Source of the DNA: Saccharopolyspora endophytica
GTDB lineage: Bacteria; Actinomycetota; Actinomycetes; Mycobacteriales; Pseudonocardiaceae
Direction of reading: 5' to 3'
Length of the DNA stretch: 64,000 bases
Assembly: GCF_018070075.1 (NCBI RefSeq)
Contig: NZ_JAGPXE010000016.1
Location: 62,001 to 126,000 of the forward strand
Shown: positions 53,318 to 61,086 of the stretch, piece after piece
Numbering within the stretch: position 1 is the stretch's first letter
How the letters are laid out: each line of letters starts with the position of its first letter
The notes under the pieces: model-generated
Seen by the model: the letters and a program-made list of their open reading frames with translations, nothing else
What the model was told of the DNA's origin: nothing
Databases searched by the model: none
Made by a program: the position numbers and the translations under genes

Positions 53318-53812
53318 CTAGTGGAGGGTGAGGTCGTCTCTCAGGTGGACGTCGTTGCGGTCCGAGTCCGGGAGGGCGGCCAGGAGGTCGGCCACGGGGC
53401 CGTGGCCCGGGAGGTGGGCTTCGGGGTCCAGCGCGAGCCAGGGGATGAGGACCGTGGCTCGGGCGGGGGTTCCCGGGTGCGGGAGGAGGAGGTCCGGGTG
53501 GTCGCTGCGGACCTCGTCGACCACCACCACGTCGACGTCGAGGGTGCGCGGTCCCCAGCGCTGCTCCCGGATGCGTTCGGCCTGCTGCTCCAGGGCCTGG
53601 GCCCGGCGGAGCCAGCCCCACTCGTCGACGTCCGGGGACTCGACGATGAGGACCGCGTTGAGGAAGTCCGGCTGATCGGTGACGCCCCACGGCGCGGTCT
53701 CGTAGACCGGCGAGGCCGCCACCAGCTCGTCGGCGAAGCCCTCGACGGCCAACCGCAGGTAGCGCAGCCGGTCACCGAGGTTCGAGCCGAGGGACAGGAC
53801 CGCTCGGCTCAC
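53318..53812 (-). CDS. folK: 2-amino-4-hydroxy-6-hydroxymethyldihydropteridine diphosphokinase
   Basis: FolK (HPPK) pyrophosphorylates the pterin precursor of folate. The 164-residue protein shows SLGSNLGDRL, PVYETAPWGVTDQPDFLNAVL, QRWGPRTLDVDVVV (catalytic Arg and metal-binding Asp pair) and the C-terminal LLLPHPGTPARATVLIPW. Its start overlaps the folB stop by four bases, the end of the folE-folP-folB-folK operon. Confidence 0.96.
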   Translation of the reverse strand: MSRAVLSLGSNLGDRLRYLRLAVEGFADELVAASPVYETAPWGVTDQPDFLNAVLIVESPDVDEWGWLRRAQALEQQAERIREQRWGPRTLDVDVVVVDEVRSDHPDLLLPHPGTPARATVLIPWLALDPEAHLPGHGPVADLLAALPDSDRNDVHLRDDLTLH

Positions 53813-54198
53813 GCCGGCACCACGGTGCCGCGGCCACCGCGGCGCGAGCGGCGGATCGTGACCGCGACGTCGGCGAAGGACAGCGGGATCGGCGCGTGCG
53901 GTTTGTGCAGCGTGACCTCGACGGCGTAGGCCCGCTCGTCCTTCATCACCTCGTCGGCGATCTCGCCGGCCACCGTCTCGATGAGGTCGCGCGACTCGCC
54001 GCCGACGATCCCGGCGGCCATCTCGGCGAGCTCGCCGTAGTGCAGCGTCTTGGTGAGGTCGTCGGTCGCCGCGGCGTCGCCCAGGTCGAGCCAGACGGTG
54101 ATGTCGACCACGAAGTCCTGGCCGTCCCGCTTCTCGTGGTCGAACACGCCGTGGTTGCCGCGGACCTGCAGGCCCGTCAACGTGATCCGGTCAGCCAA
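53809..54198 (-). CDS. folB: Dihydroneopterin aldolase
   Basis: FolB cleaves dihydroneopterin to hydroxymethyldihydropterin and glycolaldehyde. The 129-residue protein has DRITLTGLQVRGNHGVFDHEK, FVVDITVWLD, ESRDLIETVAGEIADEV and a C-terminal VTLHKPHAPIPLSFADVAV with the catalytic Lys. It overlaps folP by eight bases and folK by four. Confidence 0.96.
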   Translation of the reverse strand: MADRITLTGLQVRGNHGVFDHEKRDGQDFVVDITVWLDLGDAAATDDLTKTLHYGELAEMAAGIVGGESRDLIETVAGEIADEVMKDERAYAVEVTLHKPHAPIPLSFADVAVTIRRSRRGGRGTVVPA

Positions 54199-55039
54199 CG
54201 CACTCGCCTCCGCTCCGCCAGGCGGCGGTCACCGCCACCGCGTCCAGCGAGCGCCGCACGTCGTGCACCCGCACACCCCACGCTCCCCTGTCGGCGGACA
54301 GCGCCGAGACCACGGCCGTGGCCGTCTCGCGGCCTTCAGGCGGGCGCGGCGTGCCGTCGTCATCGGCCAGCAGCGCACCCAGGAACCGCTTGCGGGAAGC
54401 GCCCACCAGGACCGGGAAGCCCGCGTCGACGAGGCCGTCGAGGTTCTGCAGCAGCTGCCAGTCGTGCCTGCCGGTCTTGGCGAAGCCCAAGCCCGGGTCC
54501 AGCACGATCGCCTCCTCGGCGACCCCCGCGCGCACGGCCACGTCGACCTGCCGCAGCAGCTCCTCGCGCACGTCGGCGACCACGTCGCCGTACTCGGCGA
54601 GGGCGTTCATGTTCTTGCTGTGGCCCCGCCAGTGCATCAGCACCCACGGCAGTCCGGTGTCGGCCGCGACGTGGGCCATCTCCGGGTCGGCGAGGCCGCC
54701 GGAGACGTCGTTGATCACCGCGGCACCCGCTCCCGCGGTCGCCGCGGCGACCTTGGCGCGCGTGGTGTCCACGCTGACCGGCACGCCCGCCGCGACCAGC
54801 TCGCGCACGACGGGCAGCACCCGCTCGATCTCGGTGGCGGCGTCCACGCGCTCCGAACCGGGCCGGGTGGACTCACCGCCCACGTCGATGATGTCCGCGC
54901 CCAGCCGGTGCATCTCGACGCCGTGCGCCACCGCCGCCGCGCGGTCCAGGTAGCGCCCGCCGTCGGAGAACGAGTCCGGCGTGACGTTGAGGATGCCCAT
55001 CACCGCGCAGCGCGCCGGGTTCGGCAGCTTCGGGTGCAT
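54191..55039 (-). CDS. folP: Dihydropteroate synthase
   Basis: FolP condenses the pterin pyrophosphate with para-aminobenzoate and is the sulfonamide target. The 282-residue TIM barrel shows MGILNVTPDSFSDGGRY, GADIIDVGGESTRPGS, VSVDTTRAKVA, VINDVSGG, VLDPGLGFAKT and VGASRKRFLG. The ATG overlaps the folE TGA by one base (TGATG). All substrate-binding motifs are intact. Confidence 0.97.
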   Translation of the reverse strand: MHPKLPNPARCAVMGILNVTPDSFSDGGRYLDRAAAVAHGVEMHRLGADIIDVGGESTRPGSERVDAATEIERVLPVVRELVAAGVPVSVDTTRAKVAAATAGAGAAVINDVSGGLADPEMAHVAADTGLPWVLMHWRGHSKNMNALAEYGDVVADVREELLRQVDVAVRAGVAEEAIVLDPGLGFAKTGRHDWQLLQNLDGLVDAGFPVLVGASRKRFLGALLADDDGTPRPPEGRETATAVVSALSADRGAWGVRVHDVRRSLDAVAVTAAWRSGGECVG

Positions 55040-55674
55040 CAACGCCCCCTGATCAGCGACAACGCCTCGGAGCGGGACGAAGCCGAACTGCGGAAGATGC
55101 CGCGCACCGCCGACGTCGTGGTCGTCGAACCGGCCTTGCGCACCCCGCGCATGCCCATGCACAGGTGCTCGGCGTCGATCACCACGATCACGCCGCGCGG
55201 CTCCAGCCTGCGCACCAGGGCGTCGGCGACCTGCGAGGTCAGCCGCTCCTGCACCTGCGGGCGCTTGGCGTAGAGGTCGACCAGGCGGGCCAGCTTGGAC
55301 AGCCCGGTCACCCGGCCCTGCGAGTTGGGGATGTAGCCGATGTGCGCGGTGCCGTGGAACGGCAGCAGGTGGTGCTCGCACTGCGAGTACACCGGGATGT
55401 CGCGCACCAGGACGAGCTCTTCGTGGGCCTCGTCGAAGGTCTTGTCCAAGACCTCGTCCGGATCGGTGTAGAGCCCCGCGAACAGTTCCTGGTACGCGCG
55501 GGCGACGCGCTGCGGCGTCTCCCTCAGGCCGTCGCGCTCGGGGTCCTCACCGGCTGCGATGAGCAGTTCCCGGATCGCGGCCTCGGCGCGCGCCTGGTCG
55601 AACTGTGGAAGGTGGGAAGAGCCGTCGGGGCGGGAGTCCCCCGCCCCGATCGGCTCGTCGACCGCACTGGTCAC
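55039..55674 (-). CDS. folE: GTP cyclohydrolase I
   Basis: FolE opens GTP to dihydroneopterin triphosphate, the first step of folate synthesis. The 211-residue protein has the zinc ligands in SQCEHHLLPFHG and a later Cys in AEHLCMGMRGVRK, with VTGLSKLARLVDLYAKRPQVQERLT typical of type IA. It follows ftsH by 57 bases and is coupled to folP. Confidence 0.97.
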   Translation of the reverse strand: MTSAVDEPIGAGDSRPDGSSHLPQFDQARAEAAIRELLIAAGEDPERDGLRETPQRVARAYQELFAGLYTDPDEVLDKTFDEAHEELVLVRDIPVYSQCEHHLLPFHGTAHIGYIPNSQGRVTGLSKLARLVDLYAKRPQVQERLTSQVADALVRRLEPRGVIVVIDAEHLCMGMRGVRKAGSTTTTSAVRGIFRSSASSRSEALSLIRGR

Positions 55675-55731
55675 TGTTGCTTTCCTCCACTGGCTTTGGC
55701 AGCGCCCTGGCGGGCGCTGCGCCCGCCAGTA

Positions 55732-58011
55732 TCAGCGGCCGTTGTTGCCGCTGCCGTTCTCCCTGCCCGAGTCCTGGCCCTCGGGCCGCTCGGACTGCGA
55801 TTCACCCTGCTGCTCGGACGACTGCTGACCGCCGCGCTCCCAGGAGGGCGTCCAGTTGTAGTTCGAACCGGACGGGTTGGTCGCCGGGGTCCATCCAGGT
55901 GGTGCACCGTAGTTCGGCGGCACCGCGGAGGGAACCTGCTGGCCCGACTGCGGCTGCTGGATCTGCACCGTGCCCTGGTTGGCGCCCGCGCCCGCCGGGG
56001 TCTGCTCCTGAGCCGGAGCAGGCGTCCCGTTCTGGACGTTCTGCGAAGGCGCCGGGGTCGGCTCCTCCACGACCGGGGGCCACGGCTCGCCGCGCTCCTT
56101 GGCCAGTTCACCCGGGGTCTTGACCGGCGGCTTCTCCGACGGGGTGCGCCCGCCGAAGTCGTTGAACGCGGTGATCCGCGGCCGCTTCTCGACCCGCGAG
56201 AAGACCCGCTCCAGGTCCTTGCGGTTGAGCGTCTCCTTCTCGATGAGCTCCAGCACGAGGTCGTCGAGCACGTCGCGGTAGGTGTTGAGCACCTCCCACG
56301 CCTCGGTGTGCGCGGCCTCGATCAGCCGGCGCACCTCCTCGTCGATCTCGTGCGCGACCTCCAGCGAGTAGTTCGGCTGCTGGCCGGCGGTGCGACCCAG
56401 GAACGGGTCGCCCTCCTCCTTGCCGTACTTGACCGCGCCCAGCCGGGCGGTCATGCCGTACTCGGTGACCATCGCGCGGGCGATCTTGGTCGCCTGCTCG
56501 ATGTCGCTGGAAGCGCCGGTGGTCGGCTCGTGGAACACGAGCTCCTCCGCGGAGCGGCCGCCGAGCGCGAACACCAGCCGACCGATCATCTCCGAGCGGG
56601 TCATCATGTCCTTGTCGTCCTCGGGGACGACGAGCGCGTGACCACCGGTGCGGCCGCGCGGCAGGATGGTGAGCTTGTAGACCGGCTCCAGGTCGGGCAT
56701 CGCCCACGCGGCGAGAGCGTGTCCGCCCTCGTGATAGGCGGTGATCTTCTTGTCCCGCTCCGAGATGATCTTGCTCTTGCGGCGCGGGCCGCCGACGACG
56801 CGGTCCACCGCCTCTTCCATCGCGGCGGCGTTGATCAGCTGGCCGTTCTCGCGGGCGGTGAGCAGCGCGGCCTCGTTGACCACGTTCTCCAGGTCGGCAC
56901 CGGAGAAGCCGACCGTGCGCTTGGCGAGCCCGTCCATGTCGACGTCCTGGGCCAGCGGCTTGCCCTTGGAGTGCACGCCCAGGATCGCCTTGCGGCCCCG
57001 CAGGTCCGGCGCCGAGACCGGGATCTGCCGGTCGAAGCGGCCCGGACGCAGCAGCGCCGGGTCCAGGATGTCCGGGCGGTTGGTGGCGGCGATCAGGATG
57101 ATGCCGCCGCGCGAGTCGAAGCCGTCCATCTCGACGAGGAGCTGGTTCAGCGTCTGCTCGCGCTCGTCGTGACCGCCGCCGAGGCCGGCGCCGCGCTGGC
57201 GGCCGACCGCGTCGATCTCGTCGACGAAGATGATGCACGGCGCGTTCTGCTTGGCCTGCTCGAACAGGTCGCGGACTCGGGAGGCACCGACACCGACGAA
57301 CATCTCGACGAAGTCCGAACCGGAGATCGAGTAGAACGGCACCCCGGCCTCACCTGCGACCGCGCGGGCCAGCAGCGTCTTACCGGTACCGGGCGGGCCG
57401 TAGAGCAGCACGCCCTTGGGGATCTTCGCGCCGAGGGCCTGGTAGCGGCCCGGGTTCTGCAGGAAGTCCTTGATCTCGTGCAGTTCCTCGACGGCCTCAT
57501 CGGCGCCGGCGACGTCGCCGAACAGCGTCTTGGGCATGTCCTTGGTGAGCTGCTTGGCCTTGGACTTGCCGAAGTTCAGGACGCGGTTCCCGCCGCCCTG
57601 CACGTTGTTCATCATCCACATCAGCAGCAGCACGAGCAGGCCGATGGGGACGAGGTAGAAGAGCATCTGCACCCAGAACGAGTCCTGGGTGACCTTGGTG
57701 TTCCAGGTGGGCACCTGGGAGTTGCGAATCTCGCCGACCACCTGCTCGGTGGCACCGGCGGGGTAGTTCGCGATCAGCTGGTTGCTGCCCTGGAAGTTCT
57801 GGCCGTCGTTGAGGGTCAGCCGGACCCGCTGCTCCTTGTCCTCGATGGTCGCTTCTTTGACCTTGCCCTGGGCGATCTGTTCCAGGGCCTGCGAGGTGGA
57901 GACTTCGCGGTAGGCACGAGTCTCGTCGAAGAGCACGCTGAACGCGTAGATCAACAGAAACGCTGTCAGGATCCACAGCAGCGGGTTGCGGAGCAGGCGC
58001 TTTCGGTCCAT
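55732..58011 (-). CDS. ftsH: ATP-dependent zinc metalloprotease FtsH
   Basis: FtsH is a membrane AAA protease that degrades damaged membrane proteins and regulators. Two membrane spans (about residues 8-25 and 113-132) flank the small external domain. The AAA module has Walker A GPPGTGKT and Walker B IIFVDEIDAVG. The protease has the zinc site AYHEGGHALAAW and the distal metal region near LGGRSAEELVF. At 759 residues it is longer than the ~640 of E. coli FtsH because of a Pro/Gln/Asn/Gly-rich disordered tail from about residue 625, common in actinobacteria. It heads the folate operon. Confidence 0.96.
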   Translation of the reverse strand: MDRKRLLRNPLLWILTAFLLIYAFSVLFDETRAYREVSTSQALEQIAQGKVKEATIEDKEQRVRLTLNDGQNFQGSNQLIANYPAGATEQVVGEIRNSQVPTWNTKVTQDSFWVQMLFYLVPIGLLVLLLMWMMNNVQGGGNRVLNFGKSKAKQLTKDMPKTLFGDVAGADEAVEELHEIKDFLQNPGRYQALGAKIPKGVLLYGPPGTGKTLLARAVAGEAGVPFYSISGSDFVEMFVGVGASRVRDLFEQAKQNAPCIIFVDEIDAVGRQRGAGLGGGHDEREQTLNQLLVEMDGFDSRGGIILIAATNRPDILDPALLRPGRFDRQIPVSAPDLRGRKAILGVHSKGKPLAQDVDMDGLAKRTVGFSGADLENVVNEAALLTARENGQLINAAAMEEAVDRVVGGPRRKSKIISERDKKITAYHEGGHALAAWAMPDLEPVYKLTILPRGRTGGHALVVPEDDKDMMTRSEMIGRLVFALGGRSAEELVFHEPTTGASSDIEQATKIARAMVTEYGMTARLGAVKYGKEEGDPFLGRTAGQQPNYSLEVAHEIDEEVRRLIEAAHTEAWEVLNTYRDVLDDLVLELIEKETLNRKDLERVFSRVEKRPRITAFNDFGGRTPSEKPPVKTPGELAKERGEPWPPVVEEPTPAPSQNVQNGTPAPAQEQTPAGAGANQGTVQIQQPQSGQQVPSAVPPNYGAPPGWTPATNPSGSNYNWTPSWERGGQQSSEQQGESQSERPEGQDSGRENGSGNNGR

Positions 58012-58212
58012 TCACTTGCGGCCGACGGGCGGCCTCGACCCTCCCTGACTGTTACTTCGGGTGACGGCGCCCGATGCGAACACCCGCCATCAACCCCTTC
58101 AGACCAGCGTACCGGCCGATGCGCGGGCACGACCATGCCGCGCCCAGCACAGGGCGCCCAGCCTACTAGGATCGCCCCGCCCGAAGCGGGCGGGACGATC
58201 GAAATCCCCGCC

Positions 58213-58764
58213 TCACACGCCTGAGGTGTAGACCTTGGGGTCGAGCGTTCCGATATAAGGCAGATCACGATAGCGCTCTGCGTAGTCGAGACCGTAGCCC
58301 ACGACGAACTCGTTCGGGATGTCGAAACCGACGTAGCGCACGGGCACGTCCACCTGCACGGCGTCGGGCTTGCGCAGCAGCGTGCAGACCCCCAGCGACG
58401 CGGGGTTGCGCGACCGCAGGTTCTTGAGCAGCCAGGACAGCGTCAGGCCGGAGTCGATGATGTCCTCGACGATCAGCACGTGCTTGCCCGCGATGTCGCG
58501 GTCGAGGTCCTTGAGAATGCGCACCACGCCGGACGAGGACGTCGACGAGCCGTACGAGCTGACCGCCATGAACTCCAGCTGCGCGGGCTGCGGCAGCGCG
58601 CGGGCGAAGTCGGTCATGAACATCACCGCGCCCTTGAGCACTCCGACCAGCAGCAGATCACCGCCCTGCTGGTAGTCCTCGTCGACCTGCTTGGCCAGCT
58701 CCGCGACCTTGTCCTTGATCTGCTGCTCGGTGATGAGCACAGAAGCGATATCGCCGTCGTACAC
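58213..58764 (-). CDS. hpt: Hypoxanthine phosphoribosyltransferase
   Basis: Hpt salvages hypoxanthine and guanine using PRPP. The 183-residue protein shows LLVGVLKGAVMFMTDFAR, the catalytic flexible loop with SSYG, the PRPP-binding VLIVEDIIDSGLTL and a C-terminal YVGFDIPNEFVVGYGLDYAE. It follows tilS on the same strand, the common tilS-hpt-ftsH order across bacteria. Confidence 0.96.
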   Translation of the reverse strand: MYDGDIASVLITEQQIKDKVAELAKQVDEDYQQGGDLLLVGVLKGAVMFMTDFARALPQPAQLEFMAVSSYGSSTSSSGVVRILKDLDRDIAGKHVLIVEDIIDSGLTLSWLLKNLRSRNPASLGVCTLLRKPDAVQVDVPVRYVGFDIPNEFVVGYGLDYAERYRDLPYIGTLDPKVYTSGV

Positions 58765-58840
58765 GGCTCGGCTTCCCCTCTTGTCGGATCAACAATTCCC
58801 CAAGCCGGAGACCCGCCCCGACGATCGTGCCGGTGCACCC

Positions 58841-59827
58841 TCAGCCATTCGGCGGCTTGCGGTCCGCCGTCTCCACCCGCAGCCTGCCATGCGCCCGGCG
58901 CAGCACAAAGTCGCCCGGCAGCGCAGGACCGCCTTGACCCCGCCACTCGGCGATGAGCGCGTCGGCGGAGCGCAGGTGCGCATCAGTCATTTCGGGCACC
59001 CCCTCGGATCGGAGCCAGTCCCGCAGCACGCGCCGCCGGACCGCTGCCGGGAGCAGCCGCAACCGCTCGCAATCCAGGCCGTGATCGGCGCGGACGCGGG
59101 AGAGCTCGGCCGCGGCGACGGCCTCCAGCGCGTCGGAGTCCTCCCGCAGCTGGCGGGCGGTGCGGGCCAGCGCCTCCGCGACCCCGCCCTGCAACGCGTC
59201 TTCCAGCAGCGGCAGCACCTCTGTGCGCAACCGCACACGGGTGAAGCGGGCATCGGCGTTGTGCGGGTCGTGCCAGGGTTCGAGGCCCTGAGCCCGGCAG
59301 GCGGCCTCGGTGCTCGTCCGGCGGACGTTGAGGAACGGGCGGGCCCACGGCGGGTCCAGCGGGCGCATCCCGGCGATCGAGCGCGGCCCGGAACCGCGGC
59401 CGAGCCCCAGCAGCACCGTTTCCGCCTGGTCGTCGAGGGTGTGGCCGAGCAGCACAAGCGAATCGCTCGGGCGCTCGGCCCGCAGCGCCGCGTATCGCGC
59501 CTTGCGCGCCGCCGCCTCCAGACCGCCCATGCCGTCCACGTCGACCTCCACGACCTGCGCGGGAAGACCGAGGCCGGCCAGCTGCTCCACGGCCCGCTCG
59601 GCGACCACGTCGGAGCCCACCTGCAGGCCGTGGTTCACCACGATCGCCTGCGCGCTCGCCCCGATCCGGCGCGACACGTGCGCGACGGCAGCGGCCAAGG
59701 CCAGCGAGTCCGCTCCGCCGGAGCAGGCCACCACCAGAGGCGCGCCCTTGAACGGAGCCGCCTCCGCGGATTCCAGCAGCCGCCGCACGGCGGTCCGGGT
59801 CTCGCTCACGACGGGCTCAGGCGGCAT
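58841..59827 (-). CDS. tilS: tRNA(Ile)-lysidine synthetase
   Basis: TilS converts the wobble cytidine of tRNA-Ile(CAU) to lysidine, so that the tRNA reads AUA. The N-type ATP-pyrophosphatase P-loop is VACSGGADSLAL (SGGxDS), followed by VVNHGLQ and LGHTLDDQAETVLLGLGRG. The 328-residue chain has the shorter C-terminus seen in actinobacteria. The ATG at 59827 gives MPPEPVVSETR. It lies between hpt and the metalloprotease gene. Confidence 0.94.
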   Translation of the reverse strand: MPPEPVVSETRTAVRRLLESAEAAPFKGAPLVVACSGGADSLALAAAVAHVSRRIGASAQAIVVNHGLQVGSDVVAERAVEQLAGLGLPAQVVEVDVDGMGGLEAAARKARYAALRAERPSDSLVLLGHTLDDQAETVLLGLGRGSGPRSIAGMRPLDPPWARPFLNVRRTSTEAACRAQGLEPWHDPHNADARFTRVRLRTEVLPLLEDALQGGVAEALARTARQLREDSDALEAVAAAELSRVRADHGLDCERLRLLPAAVRRRVLRDWLRSEGVPEMTDAHLRSADALIAEWRGQGGPALPGDFVLRRAHGRLRVETADRKPPNG

Positions 59828-59871
59828 CCTCCGATTCTCCCCACCCGGCCCGGATCCGCGCGGGAGGCCCG

Positions 59872-60978
59872 TCAGCCGTGGACCCGGCGGATCCAGGTGT
59901 CCGGGGCGGTGATCTCCGCCCTGGTCGGGAGGTTGTCCGGGTGCGCCCAGACGGCGTTGAAGTCGGCCATGCCGATCCGGCCCACGACGTGGTCGGTGAA
60001 CGCAGCACCCTGGGCGTACTGGCGGATCTTGGCGTCCACGCCGAGCAGGCTGCGCAGGATGCGGTCGAGCAGACCACCGCCGTTGCGGCGGTCGGTGAAG
60101 CGCTGGCGGATGGTGCCCACGCTGGGCACGACCTGCGGCCCCACGGCGTCCATGACGTGGTCGGCGTGGCCCTCCAGCAGCGTGGAGATCGCGATGATCC
60201 GGTCCAGCGCGGCGCGCTGCTCCGGTGATTGCAGGAGTTCGAGGACGCCGAGCATCCCCGGGCTGGATTCGGCGCGGCGAGCCGAGCGGGCCTCGCGCAC
60301 CACGTTCGGCAACCTGGTCAGCAGCTCGGCGGAGCCGCCCTCCATCTGCGAGAGGAGCCGTCCGAGGCTCGCCGCGAAGTGCTCGCGCAGCCACGGCACG
60401 GCGTTGAACTGCAACCGGTGCGTCGACTCGTGCAGGCAGACCCACATCAGGAAGTCGTCCGCCGGCACGCCCAGCGACTGCTGCGCGGCCACGATGTTCG
60501 GCGCCACCAGCAGCAACCGCCCGCGCTGGCCCTCGACGCGGGACTCGCCGTAGGGGTCGAACTGGCCGAGGACCTTGCCGCCCAGGTAGGCCAGCACCAC
60601 CCCGGCCTGCACGCCGGCGCTGCGCGCGCTGATCTCGCCCAGCAGCTCGCCACCGCGCGGCGGCACCGAGTCCGCGGCCGACAGCGCGGCCCCGGTCAGC
60701 TCGGCCAGGCCGAAGGCCGCACCGCGCACCCAGTCCGGCCGGTCCACCACGTCGCCTTCGGCGATCGGCAGGTCCAGCCCCAGTCCGGTCGTCTCGCGGA
60801 CGTGCGTTTCGGCGTCGACGCTGAAGCGCCGCAGCGAACGGACCGCCCGCCCCGCTTCGGCTCGCGGGACCTCGGGCCCCGGCTTCATCAACCGGACGGC
60901 GGTGCCCACGGCGACGTTCCAGTCCAGCGCCCGAGGCGCCTCGGCGGACGACGGCAGGGTGGCGGGTCGGGCGTTCAC
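59872..60978 (-). CDS. Zinc-dependent metalloprotease, DUF2342 family
   Basis: About 368 residues. The zinc motif HESTH (HExxH) sits in FLMWVCLHESTHRLQF, and a conserved downstream LLEGHADHVMDAVG could supply the third ligand. This pair is the signature of the actinobacterial DUF2342/zincin family found beside tilS and dacB (Rv3626c position). Substrates are unknown. The GTG at 60978 is used; a GTG at 61014 is also open and neither has a strong ribosome site. Confidence 0.87.
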   Translation of the reverse strand: MNARPATLPSSAEAPRALDWNVAVGTAVRLMKPGPEVPRAEAGRAVRSLRRFSVDAETHVRETTGLGLDLPIAEGDVVDRPDWVRGAAFGLAELTGAALSAADSVPPRGGELLGEISARSAGVQAGVVLAYLGGKVLGQFDPYGESRVEGQRGRLLLVAPNIVAAQQSLGVPADDFLMWVCLHESTHRLQFNAVPWLREHFAASLGRLLSQMEGGSAELLTRLPNVVREARSARRAESSPGMLGVLELLQSPEQRAALDRIIAISTLLEGHADHVMDAVGPQVVPSVGTIRQRFTDRRNGGGLLDRILRSLLGVDAKIRQYAQGAAFTDHVVGRIGMADFNAVWAHPDNLPTRAEITAPDTWIRRVHG

Positions 60979-61086
60979 ATCACCGACCGTACTTCCAAAA
61001 TGGCCGGTGGTCACCTTGCGGAACTGGTCAGGTACCGGAAGGTGAGCGGACTTTTCCCTGAACAGGCGCGGCGCCCGGTCGACGAC

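Noticed and set aside
52527..53690. A larger protein extending the DUF3180 gene upstream through the 24-bp repeats
   Set aside because: The upstream part is antisense-like to folK and low-complexity. The recognisable DUF3180 domain starts at the ATG at 52988.
55165..58224. A 1019-codon open frame on the plus strand opposite ftsH
   Set aside because: It lies antisense to a complete FtsH with all motifs and its translation is low-complexity Arg/Leu/Val/Asp. This is the usual high-GC mirror frame.
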